From Geobacteraceae bacterium (lineage in GTDB: Bacteria; Desulfobacterota; Desulfuromonadia; Geobacterales; Geobacteraceae), in contig JAMXLF010000018.1 of assembly GCA_024281055.1 (NCBI GenBank), positions 56,916 through 120,915 on the forward strand: 64,000 nucleotides of DNA, written 5' to 3'. A program made the position numbers and the translations under genes. The notes beneath the pieces are model-generated. The model was not told the origin of the DNA, did not search any database, and saw nothing but the letters and a program-made list of their open reading frames with translations. Of this stretch, positions 8,808 through 16,921 are shown piece after piece. Positions within the stretch are counted from its first letter, which is position 1. Each line of letters opens with the position of its first letter.

Positions 8808-8919
8808 GAACCTCGAACCTTGAACCTTGAACCTCGAACCTTGAACCTTGAACCTCGAACCTTGAACCTTGAACCTTGAACCTTGAACCTTGAACCTTGA
8901 ACCTTGAACCTTGAACCTT
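8808..8919. repeat. Heptanucleotide tandem repeat (GAACCTT)16
   Basis: Sixteen head-to-tail copies of GAACCTY, with C in the last position in copies 1, 4 and 7 and T elsewhere. The preceding 40 bases (GTTCAAAGTTCAACGTTCGA and following) are related degenerate repeats. The array ends 24 bases before the thiolase ATG and just upstream of its ribosome site. Arrays of this type change copy number by slippage, so it may alter the leader length of the thiolase gene between cells. Confidence 0.9.
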
Positions 8920-8943
8920 TGAACACCTCCGAAGGAGGAGATC

Positions 8944-10242
8944 ATGCGCCCTGTCTACATGATTACCGGCGGCATCACCAAGTTCGCCAAGGCCCACCCG
9001 GAGATGGACTTCCGTCTCATGGTGAAGGAGGCCTTCGACTACGCCCTGAACGACCTCCCCGGCCTTACCCGTGATATGATCGACGGGAGCGTCTGTTCCT
9101 ACTTCTCGGACCACTTCACCCGTCAGCTCAAGGCCGGCGCCATGGTCCAGGACTACCTGGGGCTCTGCCCGAAGCCGTCGCGGCGCATCGAGGGGGGAGG
9201 GGCCACTGGCGGCCTCTGTTTCCAGGCCGCCTGGGAGGCGGTTGCCTCGGGGCGGATGGAGGTCTGTCTTGCCATGGGGTTCGAGACCATGAGCCGGGTC
9301 AACACCTGGAAGGGGAACGAGTTTATCGCCCTCGCCTCGGACACCAACTTCGATTACCCGGTGGGGGGCTTCTACACCGGCTACTACGCCATGATGGTGC
9401 GCCGCCACATGTTCGAGTTCGGCACAACCGTGGAGCAGATGGCGAAGGTGGCCGTGAAGAACCACCGCAACGCCCTCCATAACCCGTATGCCCAGAGCCC
9501 GGCCGAGTTGACCATCGCCGACGTCCGCTCCTCCCCCATGGTCGCCACTCCCCTCACCATCCGTGACTGCTGCCAGATGTCCGACGGGGCGGCCGTAGCG
9601 GTCCTTGCCTCGGAGGAAGCCGCGGCCAGGCTGGGGGGACAGGCGGTGCGGATCACCGGCGTGGGGTCCGGAACCGATGCCATGCGCATGGCCGACCGCC
9701 CCCATGGCGGGGTGATCCTCCTTCCCCACGAGTCCTCGGTGGACTACACCGGGCTCAAGTACCCGGGGGTCCATTCCTTCCGTGCCGGGCGGATGGCGGC
9801 GAAGCTCGCCTACGAGATGGCGGGGATCGGCAATCCCCGGGAAGAACTGGATTTCGTGGAGCTCCACGACGCCTACACCTCTTCGGAGATCCAGACTTGC
9901 GAGGACCTGGGGCTTTGCCGCTACGGCGAGGGGGGGAGCTTCATCGATGGCGGGCACTCGTTCCTGCCGAATATCGACTACGGGCTGAGCTTCCCGGCCT
10001 TTTCACCGACGGCGCGGAATCATATCCCGGTGAACCCGTCCGGCGGGCTTCTCGCCTGCGGTCACCCCGTGGGAGCGACCGGCCTCATGCAGGCGGTCTT
10101 CGCCTTCTGGCAGCTCCAGGAGACCATCGCCAAACACCTGGGGGACAGCACCCTGCAGATCCCTGACGCCAGGCGGGGGCTGATTCACAGCCATGCGGGG
10201 ACGGGGACGTATATCACGGTAAGCATTTTGGAAAGGGTATGA
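8944..10242 (+). CDS. Thiolase-family acetyl-CoA acyltransferase (DUF35-dependent type)
   Basis: A 432-residue thiolase of the SCP2/archaeal-like group, with a strong GAAGGAGGAG ribosome site. The nucleophilic cysteine is in GGGATGGLCFQAAWEA (Cys92). The downstream motifs are ELHDAYTSSEIQT (catalytic His region) and NPSGGLLACGHPVGATG (second cysteine and His). Thiolases of this group commonly act with a separately encoded DUF35 OB-fold/zinc-ribbon protein, and one is encoded immediately downstream. The likely reaction is CoA-dependent cleavage of a 3-oxoacyl-CoA made after the neighbouring acyl-CoA dehydrogenase step; no hydratase or hydroxyacyl-CoA dehydrogenase is present here. The exact substrate is unknown. 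Confidence 0.9.
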   Translation: MRPVYMITGGITKFAKAHPEMDFRLMVKEAFDYALNDLPGLTRDMIDGSVCSYFSDHFTRQLKAGAMVQDYLGLCPKPSRRIEGGGATGGLCFQAAWEAVASGRMEVCLAMGFETMSRVNTWKGNEFIALASDTNFDYPVGGFYTGYYAMMVRRHMFEFGTTVEQMAKVAVKNHRNALHNPYAQSPAELTIADVRSSPMVATPLTIRDCCQMSDGAAVAVLASEEAAARLGGQAVRITGVGSGTDAMRMADRPHGGVILLPHESSVDYTGLKYPGVHSFRAGRMAAKLAYEMAGIGNPREELDFVELHDAYTSSEIQTCEDLGLCRYGEGGSFIDGGHSFLPNIDYGLSFPAFSPTARNHIPVNPSGGLLACGHPVGATGLMQAVFAFWQLQETIAKHLGDSTLQIPDARRGLIHSHAGTGTYITVSILERV

Positions 10243-10247
10243 ATATC

Positions 10248-10304
10248 GTAGGGGCGAATCTTGTATTCGCCCCCTGACCGGGCGATCACAAGGATCGCCC
10301 CTAC
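10248..10304. repeat. Twin-hairpin palindromic repeat, GTAGGGGCGA...TCGCCCCTAC (copy 2)
   Basis: A 57-base element with perfectly inverted 10-base ends and two internal hairpins (GGGGCGAATCTTGTATTCGCCCC and GGGCGATCACAAGGATCGCCC). It has the same outer sequence and plan as 2938-2990. It sits in the 74-base gap between the thiolase and the DUF35 gene and could act as a processing or attenuation site inside the operon. Confidence 0.8.
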
Positions 10305-10316
10305 AAATGGTGAATT

Positions 10317-10796
10317 ATGAATAAGAACGCGAAACTTCCCGAAACCGAAGAGGGGAGCGTCCTCTTCAACGTCGAACCGATCATCGTCAAGCACCACTAC
10401 GAGATCGACTACCTCCACTCCTACGCCCAGGATTCCCCCTTCTTCGCCGGGTTGACGAAGGGAACGCTCCTCGGTTCCCGCTGCACGGGGTGCGGCTACA
10501 CGTACGCCACGCCGCGGGGCCACTGCATGGAGTGCGGGACACGGACCGAGTGGCACCCGCTCCCCCTCGAAGGGCGCGTCCACACCTACACCACCTGCCA
10601 CTTCGGCGGCGAGGCGTTCCTCAAGGAGACCCCCTTCACCCTCGTCCTCGTCGAGTTCGACGGGGTGGACACACTCTTTCTCTCCCGCCTTGTCGGTGCG
10701 GAGCCGGAGGAGGTGGCGGTCGGCATGCCGGTGCGGGCCAGGTTCCGGCGCAACTGCACCTTCAAACCGACCGACGTCTACTTCGTTCCGGCATAA
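10317..10796 (+). CDS. DUF35 OB-fold/zinc-ribbon protein, thiolase partner
   Basis: A 159-residue protein with the DUF35 layout: an N-terminal helical segment (about 20-45), a rubredoxin-like zinc ribbon with CTGC and CMEC (about residues 56-76), then an OB-fold ending near FRRNCTFKPTDVYF. Proteins of this type stabilise thiolases or channel the acyl-CoA in complexes such as the archaeal thiolase/HMG-CoA synthase assembly and the BbsAB thiolase of anaerobic toluene degradation. Its position right after the thiolase supports such a complex here. The ribosome site is weak, so expression may depend on the upstream transcript. Confidence 0.85.
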   Translation: MNKNAKLPETEEGSVLFNVEPIIVKHHYEIDYLHSYAQDSPFFAGLTKGTLLGSRCTGCGYTYATPRGHCMECGTRTEWHPLPLEGRVHTYTTCHFGGEAFLKETPFTLVLVEFDGVDTLFLSRLVGAEPEEVAVGMPVRARFRRNCTFKPTDVYFVPA

Positions 10797-10897
10797 GAAA
10801 GGTCTCGCGCGACTCGCATGCTCGATGCATTCCTTGACGGGTTGTCGCTATCGCGATTTTCTTTGAGATACTCCGCAAAAATAGAAAGGAGACGGAT

Positions 10898-11380
10898 GTG
10901 CGGAATCGAGGCGCTTTCCTGTCCATCACTCTCGCCGTGATGCTCTGTTTGGCTGTTCCAAAGCTGAGTTGGTCGGCATCACCCGAGTTCAGGCTGTCAA
11001 AGGGGCAGACCGTCTACGTGCCGGTCTACTCCAACGTCTTCAGTGGCCCCAAAAAAATCCCCTTCCAGCTGGCAGCGACGCTCAGCATCAGAAATACCGA
11101 CATGGCTGCTTCGTTCCGGGTCACCTCCATCACCTACTACGATACCGACGGCAAACCGGTCCGCCGCTACCTTGAGAAGCCGCTCGTCGTGGGCCCCCTG
11201 GCGTCCACCTCCGTCCATATCGAGGAGAAGGATGTCAGCGGCGGGTTCGGCGCCAATTTCATTGTCAGATGGGAGGCAGACAGGGTGATCAACGCCCCGA
11301 TCATCGAGTGCGTCATGATCGGCGCCACGTCCGGTCAGGGGATATCCTTCGTGAGTCCCGGACAGGTGATCAGGGAGTAA
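10898..11380 (+). CDS. DUF3124-family exported protein
   Basis: A 160-residue protein starting at GTG 10898, six bases after AAGGAG; the ATG two bases upstream is in a different frame and closes quickly. The signal peptide is about 26 residues (ITLAVMLCLAVPKLSWSA). The mature part is beta-rich with YVPVYSNVFSGPKKIPFQLA and an AATLSIRNTD strand, as in DUF3124 proteins. Function is unknown, probably a periplasmic domain. It is monocistronic as far as the sequence shows. Confidence 0.75.
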   Translation: MRNRGAFLSITLAVMLCLAVPKLSWSASPEFRLSKGQTVYVPVYSNVFSGPKKIPFQLAATLSIRNTDMAASFRVTSITYYDTDGKPVRRYLEKPLVVGPLASTSVHIEEKDVSGGFGANFIVRWEADRVINAPIIECVMIGATSGQGISFVSPGQVIRE

Positions 11381-11997
11381 GAATTCCTTGCAACCTGTAG
11401 CAGGTTAAGGTATGTGTTGTTTTATGAAATTGTTTGGAATGTATTTCGCGAACAGGAAGTCTCTGCTGCCGTTAATCCTGACGGTATCGGTTTTTTTCGG
11501 TTGCCTTGGGATAAGCATCCCAAATTTCCCCAACCCTCAAGAAGCAAAGCTTTCAAAACCACAAGCAGCAAAGCCGCATGTATGCGTCGTTGTCAAACCC
11601 CAGATTAAATCTCCACAATCAAGGATTGTAAAAACAGTCCAGTTTTTTGTTCCTTGCTGCGGTGTTGATGTATGCAATAAACCAACCTTTCACCGCTTGG
11701 CCTTCCTCTGTACGTCTCGTACCCCCAACTCCGGCTTAGCTCCACTTATTCCCGCCAGAGCTCCTCCCGCGTAGTCTTCGATTTCCATACACACACCTTG
11801 GACTTGATATCTTTGCCATCGCTAAGTTTGTGATGCGAAGATGTCTCCTCTACGTATCCGTCCGATTCTCAAGTTGACGGGATAGGGACAGGTGTTCGTC
11901 TCTGGCGCCAGACTCTTATCTTTCTTGCGCCGGGCTACGTGGTCTTCTGTCGAATCCCCGTATTCAAACCAGAATCTCTGCAATCAAGGAGAAAACA
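11381..11997. other. About 600 bases without a supportable gene
   Basis: The longest frame (11412-11774, +) begins like a lipoprotein leader (LILTVSVFFGCLG) but continues as low-similarity proline-, cysteine- and serine-rich sequence, with no codon pattern or domain I can recognise. No tRNA, CRISPR or clear hairpin is seen. The only recognisable element is the AAGGAG ribosome site of secF at its right end. It may contain decayed DNA. Confidence 0.4.
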
Positions 11998-12972
11998 ATG
12001 GAACTTATCAGCAAAACCAGGATTGACTTTATCGGCAAGAGAAAGGTCTCTTTTGTCATTTCGAGTATTATTGCTATTGTGGGAATAATCGGCATTATCC
12101 AGATTGCCAGAAACGCTGCCAACATGGGCATTGACTTTTCTGGCGGGACGGAGATACAGCTCAAATTCACCCAGCCGGTTTCCATGGAAAAGGTCCGGGC
12201 AGTTCTGGCTCAAAACAACCTCAAGGAGGCCAGCCTGCAAGAGATCAAGGAGGGGAACAAACTGCTCGTCAAGGTCGGCAAGACCAGATTTACAGGGAAT
12301 GCTGCTGAAACAATCATGGGTGTATTCAAGAAAGAGTTTCCCGGAAACGACTTCGTTGTGGAAAGTTCAACCGAGATTGGCCCATCAATCGGTGATAAAC
12401 TGAAAAAAGATACCCTGATCGCCGTATCGATCTCCATGCTCGGCATCATCATCTACATAGCTTGGCGTTTTGATACCAGGTTCGGCATCGGCGCCACAAT
12501 AGCTACGCTGCATGACGTGTTGGCGATGTTTGCCGTGTTCTACGTGTTGAATAAGGAGGTCAATCTCCTTTTCATTACAGCGGTTTTGACGATTGCCGGC
12601 TATTCGCTGACCGACACGGTGGTTGTTTTCGACCGGATCAGGGAAAATCTGCATAAAAACCTGAACGAGTCAATAGCGAATGTCTTCAACAAAAGTATAA
12701 ACGAGGTTATGTCACGGACGGTAATCACCTCTTTAACCACGTTTTTGGCTGCCATTTCCCTGTTCCTGTTCGGCGGCGAGGTGATTCACGATTTTGCCTT
12801 TGCCCTTGTTGTTGGCGTTGTTGTAGCCACGTATTCATCGATATTTATCGCGAGCCCGGTGGTTTTGGAATTGGAGAGCAGAGCAGGGAAGATCAAGGCC
12901 CGAAAAGAAATCGAGAATTCAAATTTGTCATTGGAAAATGGGGATGACGATAAATGGAATTTGAAGGCTTAA
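11998..12972 (+). CDS. secF: Protein-export membrane protein SecF
   Basis: A 324-residue inner-membrane protein of full SecF length. It carries the N-terminal TM, the periplasmic P1-type domain beginning GIDFSGGTEIQLKF, and five further helices including the conserved AGYSLTDTVVVFDRIREN and the TSLTTFLAAISLFLFGG segment. SecF works with SecD to drive late steps of Sec export using the proton gradient. AAGGAG precedes the ATG. SecD is not encoded next to it, which is unusual because secDF are nearly always adjacent; upstream is a 600-base gene-poor stretch. Its stop lies 19 bases inside the downstream antiporter gene. It could be a second copy or a relocated gene. Confidence 0.9.
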   Translation: MELISKTRIDFIGKRKVSFVISSIIAIVGIIGIIQIARNAANMGIDFSGGTEIQLKFTQPVSMEKVRAVLAQNNLKEASLQEIKEGNKLLVKVGKTRFTGNAAETIMGVFKKEFPGNDFVVESSTEIGPSIGDKLKKDTLIAVSISMLGIIIYIAWRFDTRFGIGATIATLHDVLAMFAVFYVLNKEVNLLFITAVLTIAGYSLTDTVVVFDRIRENLHKNLNESIANVFNKSINEVMSRTVITSLTTFLAAISLFLFGGEVIHDFAFALVVGVVVATYSSIFIASPVVLELESRAGKIKARKEIENSNLSLENGDDDKWNLKA

Positions 12973-14942
12973 AGGATATCGAAGTTCTTTTCGGGCTGGC
13001 TCTCGTTGCGGTTGTCCTGCTTCGTCGCTTGAAATTCCCGTCGATCATCGGTTTTCTCGTTGCCGGGATGCTGGCGGGTCCATTTGCCCTCGGCTTCATC
13101 AGGGACACCCACCATGTCGAGCAGATGGCCGAAATCGGCGTGGTGCTGCTCCTGTTCACCATCGGCATCGAGTTTTCCCTCAAGGAGCTGATGCGGATCA
13201 AGCACCTCGTGCTCCTGGGGGGCGGATTCCAGCTCGTCTTCACTGTTCTCGCCGTTGCCGCACTCGGCATCCTGACGGGGTTTCCTCTCCCCCAATCGGT
13301 GTTCTTCGGCTTCCTGGTGGCCCTTTCCAGTACGGCGATCCTCATGAAGCTCCTTATCGACGCCGGCGAAATGGATGCTCCCCACGGCAAAACGGCCCTC
13401 GGCATCCTGATTTTTCAGGACCTGTGCATCGTGCCGCTGATGCTCTTCACCCCTCTGCTGGCGGGCGGCGGTAGCGGGCTTGGGGAAATTGCGGTCATTG
13501 CCGTCAAGGCGGTCGCCGTTGTCCTCATCGCCCATTACGGCGCCCGATTCATCGTGCCATGGATTTTCAAACAGGTCGTCAAGACCCGGAGTCGGGAGCT
13601 GTTCGTCCTGACGATCATCTTCATCGGCCTGGGCACGGCCTGGCTTACCGCCCTGGCGGGGCTCTCCCTGGCGCTCGGGGCGTTCATCGCCGGCCTGGCC
13701 ATCTCCGAGTCGGAATACAGCCAGCAGGCGCTCGGCGATATCCTCCCCTTTCGCGAGGCGTTCATGAGCCTCTTTTTTATCTCGGTCGGCATGCTCCTCG
13801 ACCCGGCCGTCCTGCTCAGATACCCCCTGCTGATCCTCACCCTCGTCGTGACCATCATCCTCATCAAAACGCTCGTCGCCTCCGGGGCGGGGCTTGCCCT
13901 CGGGCTGCCGATGCGGATTGCCGTGGTGGCCGGACTCTCGCTGGCGCAGATCGGCGAATTTTCTTTTGTCCTTTCGCAGGCGGGCCTGAAGCATGGGCTC
14001 CTCTCTCCTGAGGCCTACCAGGTATTTCTCGCCGCCTCGGTCGCCACCATGGGACTGACGCCGCTCTGTCTGAAGATTGCCGATCCGGTGGCCGTTTACA
14101 TGGTTGGCATCCTGCCCCATTCCTGGACCCGCGGCAGAGGTGTCCTTGCCGGGAGCGAGAAGAAAGTCGCCCTGTCCGACCATGTGATCATCGTCGGTTA
14201 CGGGGTGAATGGCAAGAACCTGGCCAGGGTACTGAAGAGTCTGAAGATCCCCCATGTCGTGGTGGAAACCAACCCTTTCACCGTCAGTGCCGAAAAGAAG
14301 AGGGGGGAGCGCATCGTCTTCGGCGACGCCTCGACGCCGGCGGTCCTGGAACATGCCCGGATCGGGCAGGCCCGCATCGTGGTCATCGCCATTTCCGATG
14401 CCGCCGCCAGCAGACGCATCGCCGCCCTGGCGCGCCAGTTGAACCCATCCATTCACGTTATCGTGCGCACACGCTACATCATGGAGGTGGAACCGCTCTT
14501 CAAGCTGGGGGTCAACGAAGTCATTCCGGAAGAGTTCGAAACGTCGGTGGAAATCCTGTCGCGGGTCCTGAAGAAGTTTCTGGTGCCCCAGGATGTCATC
14601 GAAAGCTGTATCGCCGATGTCAGGCGGGAAGGTTACGAGATGCTGCGCTCCGTAAGTCGTCGGCACAGCCATGCCATAGGCATTGCCGGATTTCTCGCGG
14701 GGGCGGAGATTGCCACGTTCCAGGTAAAGCGGGGTGCCTTGCTTGCCGGGGAGAGCCTGCGGGACGGTACCATCCGGGAGCGGTCGGGTGCGACCGTCCT
14801 CGCCATAGGGAGGGGGAAAGAGGTGGCTGCGAATCCCGACCCGGTCTGGGAACTCCAGGAGGGAGACGTGGTGCTTCTGCTGGGGAGTCGGGAACAACTG
14901 GCGGCGGCGGGGAAGTTGTTCGAGCCGGCGACAGGAGGTTGA
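12954..14942 (+). CDS. CPA2 monovalent cation:proton antiporter with TrkA-N and TrkA-C domains (KefB/YbaL type)
   Basis: A 662-residue protein. Residues 1-390 are a Na+/H+-exchanger-type domain with about 12 helices (FTIGIEFSLKELMRI, ALGILIFQDLCIVPLM, AFIAGLAISESEYSQQ, GLSLAQIGEFSFVLSQAGL). From about 405 follows a TrkA-N Rossmann domain (DHVIIVGYGVNGKNLARVL, GDASTPAVLEHARIG), and from about 570 a TrkA-C domain. This is the architecture of glutathione- or nucleotide-regulated K+/H+ or Na+/H+ antiporters. The gene starts inside secF, so the two are co-translated. It meets the cbb3 operon tail-to-tail with a 10-base gap. Confidence 0.92.
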   Translation: MEFEGLKDIEVLFGLALVAVVLLRRLKFPSIIGFLVAGMLAGPFALGFIRDTHHVEQMAEIGVVLLLFTIGIEFSLKELMRIKHLVLLGGGFQLVFTVLAVAALGILTGFPLPQSVFFGFLVALSSTAILMKLLIDAGEMDAPHGKTALGILIFQDLCIVPLMLFTPLLAGGGSGLGEIAVIAVKAVAVVLIAHYGARFIVPWIFKQVVKTRSRELFVLTIIFIGLGTAWLTALAGLSLALGAFIAGLAISESEYSQQALGDILPFREAFMSLFFISVGMLLDPAVLLRYPLLILTLVVTIILIKTLVASGAGLALGLPMRIAVVAGLSLAQIGEFSFVLSQAGLKHGLLSPEAYQVFLAASVATMGLTPLCLKIADPVAVYMVGILPHSWTRGRGVLAGSEKKVALSDHVIIVGYGVNGKNLARVLKSLKIPHVVVETNPFTVSAEKKRGERIVFGDASTPAVLEHARIGQARIVVIAISDAAASRRIAALARQLNPSIHVIVRTRYIMEVEPLFKLGVNEVIPEEFETSVEILSRVLKKFLVPQDVIESCIADVRREGYEMLRSVSRRHSHAIGIAGFLAGAEIATFQVKRGALLAGESLRDGTIRERSGATVLAIGRGKEVAANPDPVWELQEGDVVLLLGSREQLAAAGKLFEPATGG

Positions 14943-14952
14943 CCGCGTCTTG

Positions 14953-15753
14953 TCAGCGGTTTCCCCGGGCCCGGACCTTTGCCACATCCGTGGCGGTGAC
15001 GACCGGGGCATTATTTCCCCAACTCGTCCGCTCGTGGTTGATGACGGCGGCAGCCTCTTCGTCGGAGAGCTGGTCGGCCCAGGCGGGCATTTGTGCCTGG
15101 TAGGTCACCCCGTTGATGGTGTTCCCCTTCGCTCCGAACAGGACGATGCGGATGTGGTCGGCGGGGTCGCGGGCGGTCACCACCGGGTTTCCCGCCAGGG
15201 GCGGAAAGAGGCGCGGCACTCCCTGGCCATTTGCCTGGTGACAGCTGGCGCAGCTGGTGCGGTAGAGTTCGGCCCCGTGTGCCGCCGGCCTTGCCGCCGG
15301 AGTCGTGACGGCACGGCTTCTGTAGGTGGGGGTATCGGCGAACTGCGGCGGCGGCCGCCACAGGTCGATGCCGTAGTAGAGCGCCCAGGCTACGACGACG
15401 ATGAAGACGACCCAGGCCCAGGTGGGGACCGGTGCCGGCGTCTCCGCCCGGGCCGGCTCCCATTTCTCCTCGTAGGCCCCGCCGTACGCGTTGACGAGGA
15501 CGTTGATCTTTCCCTCGACCACGTCGTGATCGCGCAGGCCATCGACGGCGATCCCCGGGCCATTGCGGACCTCGAAGGGAACCGTGCGCACTCCCCGGCG
15601 GCCGGAGCTGTCGATGGCGACGATCCGCAGCAGGTGCTGGCCGTCCTCCAGTCGGGCGGCGTCCAGCTCGAAGCGCTCCGGCGGATTGAGGATCGCATAC
15701 GGCTCCGTCCCGTCGTCGAGGTAGACCTCTATCCTGGTTTCGTTATCACTCAC
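14953..15753 (-). CDS. Ig-like/TM/cytochrome c protein of the cbb3 oxidase operon
   Basis: A 266-residue protein with a GTG start at 15753, four bases from the previous stop. Residues 1-105 form an Ig/beta-sandwich-like region (DGQHLLRIVAIDSSGRRG); one TM helix spans about 112-132; residues 155-266 are a class I cytochrome c domain with a single haem site (TSCASCHQANGQG) and a distal Met region (YQAQMPAW). With no signal peptide and one TM, the Ig-like part should be cytoplasmic and the haem domain periplasmic. The haem domain is nearly a duplicate of the C-terminal domain of the CcoO-CcoP fusion upstream. The likely role is an extra electron-entry subunit. It is the last gene of the operon. 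Confidence 0.8.
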   Translation of the reverse strand: MSDNETRIEVYLDDGTEPYAILNPPERFELDAARLEDGQHLLRIVAIDSSGRRGVRTVPFEVRNGPGIAVDGLRDHDVVEGKINVLVNAYGGAYEEKWEPARAETPAPVPTWAWVVFIVVVAWALYYGIDLWRPPPQFADTPTYRSRAVTTPAARPAAHGAELYRTSCASCHQANGQGVPRLFPPLAGNPVVTARDPADHIRIVLFGAKGNTINGVTYQAQMPAWADQLSDEEAAAVINHERTSWGNNAPVVTATDVAKVRARGNR

Positions 15754-15756
15754 TCC

Positions 15757-15945
15757 TCATCTCCTGGGGCGCGGCACGTGGTCGTCGAGGACCTTCCGCT
15801 TGATGTGGTCGGGATCCTTCTCACCGGGTCGTACGAAGCCCCGGATGAAGAGCCCGAGCGCCACGAGGAGGATAATCACCGAGGCCACGACGATGAGGTA
15901 GTCGAGGATGCCCGGGGGTGCTGCCGCCGTCATGCCATGGTGCAT
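15757..15945 (-). CDS. CcoQ-like small membrane subunit of the cbb3 oxidase
   Basis: A 62-residue protein with one TM helix (ILDYLIVVASVIILLVALGL) and a basic C-terminus. Size, topology and position within the oxidase operon match CcoQ or a small accessory subunit; there is too little sequence to identify it by homology alone. It starts 1 base after the upstream stop and is therefore coupled to the cytochrome subunit gene. Confidence 0.65.
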   Translation of the reverse strand: MHHGMTAAAPPGILDYLIVVASVIILLVALGLFIRGFVRPGEKDPDHIKRKVLDDHVPRPRR

Positions 15946-15946
15946 C

Positions 15947-16921
15947 TCACGGTCCTCCCTGTTTCCTGATCCTGGCCACGTCTGCGGCCGTGACGGTGGG
16001 GGCGCTGTTTCCCCAGCTGGTCCGCTCGTGGTCTACCACCGCCGCGATCTCCCCGTCGGAAAGCTCGTCCTTGTGCGCCGGCATCTCCGCCGCATAATTT
16101 ACCCCGTTGATGGCCGCGTGCTCCAGGCCGAACAGAACGATGTGAATGTGGCGGGCCGGGTCGGCGGCGGTCACCACCGGGTCCCCTTTCATCGGCGGAA
16201 AGACTCCCGGAACACCCTCTCCATTCGAGCCATGACAACTGGCGCAGTGAGCGGCATAGACTGAAGCCCCTGGCGTTACGGCTCCCGATGGCGCGCCGGC
16301 GGCTTGCTCAGGAAGTTCGCCTCCCGGGAGGGGAGTCTGCTTCAGCGACAGGAGATAGGCCACCAGGTCCTGCGCCGCCTGCGTCGCCACGACTTTTCCC
16401 CCTCGTGGGGCATAATCGGGGGGGACCGGCACGATTACCTCGCCGGGACCCGGTGTCTCCCTTATCGCGAAGAGCCAGGGATAGGCCTGCATCACCGACC
16501 CCTTGACCACCGCCCGCGGGTTGTAGAGGTGGATGTAGTTCCAGGTGTCGCTCGGCTGGCGGGCGGCCACGTTGCTCAGGTCGGGTCCGGTCCGCTCGGT
16601 GCCGAGAAGCGCCGGAGTCATGCGCCATACGTCCTGGGGGCGAAGGCGGGCGTAGTCGCCGGGGGCCGAGGGGCGGCCGAACGGCTTGTCCACGGGGAGA
16701 GGGCGCACCTGCTGGGTGTGGCAGTAAAGGCATCCCTCGGCCACATAGATGGCGAGGCCCCGGCGCTCCTGCTCCGTCAGCGCCCGCGACCCGGAAAGCG
16801 GCTCGGTATGCTCCTGGACCCAGCGGGCGGGGACGATGGCGATGACCACGGTGAGAGCCACGAAGGTGGCGAGGGCGGCACCATAGAGGAGCCGGTGATT
16901 CTCGTGGAAGTTGAGGCTCAT
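15947..16921 (-). CDS. Fused CcoO-CcoP cytochrome c subunit of cbb3 oxidase
   Basis: A 324-residue protein. The N-terminal half is CcoO/FixO-like: a TM helix at about 14-32, then haem site EGCLYCHTQQVRPL and the downstream GTERTGPDLSNVAARQ and MQAYPWLF (axial Met) motifs. The C-terminal third is a CcoP-type cytochrome c domain with AAHCASCHGSNGEG and NYAAEMPAHKDEL. In standard cbb3 oxidases these are two proteins (FixO mono-haem, FixP di-haem), so this is a fusion that also lacks one CcoP haem. It overlaps the ccoN stop by 4 bases (ATGA), giving tight translational coupling. It delivers electrons from quinol/cytochrome c to CcoN. Confidence 0.88.
   Translation of the reverse strand: MSLNFHENHRLLYGAALATFVALTVVIAIVPARWVQEHTEPLSGSRALTEQERRGLAIYVAEGCLYCHTQQVRPLPVDKPFGRPSAPGDYARLRPQDVWRMTPALLGTERTGPDLSNVAARQPSDTWNYIHLYNPRAVVKGSVMQAYPWLFAIRETPGPGEVIVPVPPDYAPRGGKVVATQAAQDLVAYLLSLKQTPLPGGELPEQAAGAPSGAVTPGASVYAAHCASCHGSNGEGVPGVFPPMKGDPVVTAADPARHIHIVLFGLEHAAINGVNYAAEMPAHKDELSDGEIAAVVDHERTSWGNSAPTVTAADVARIRKQGGP

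Noticed and set aside
8808..8919. Heptamer repeat considered as CRISPR or coding repeat
   Set aside because: Pure tandem 7-mers without spacers; reading frames through it are repeat artefacts.
7572..8945. Long minus-strand frame of 457 codons opposite the acyl-CoA dehydrogenase
   Set aside because: Its N-terminus is only the translation of the heptamer repeat (FKVQGSR units) and the rest is antisense to a clear enzyme gene.
8803..9957. Minus-strand frame of 384 codons opposite the thiolase
   Set aside because: Antisense shadow; repeat-coded tail and no domain.
11412..11774. Lipoprotein-like ORF of 120 codons
   Set aside because: Only the first 20 residues look like a leader; the rest has no domain, poor composition and no convincing ribosome site.
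12969..15011. 680-codon minus-strand frame opposite the antiporter
   Set aside because: High-G+C antisense shadow with no recognisable domain and no ribosome site; the plus-strand antiporter has all family motifs.
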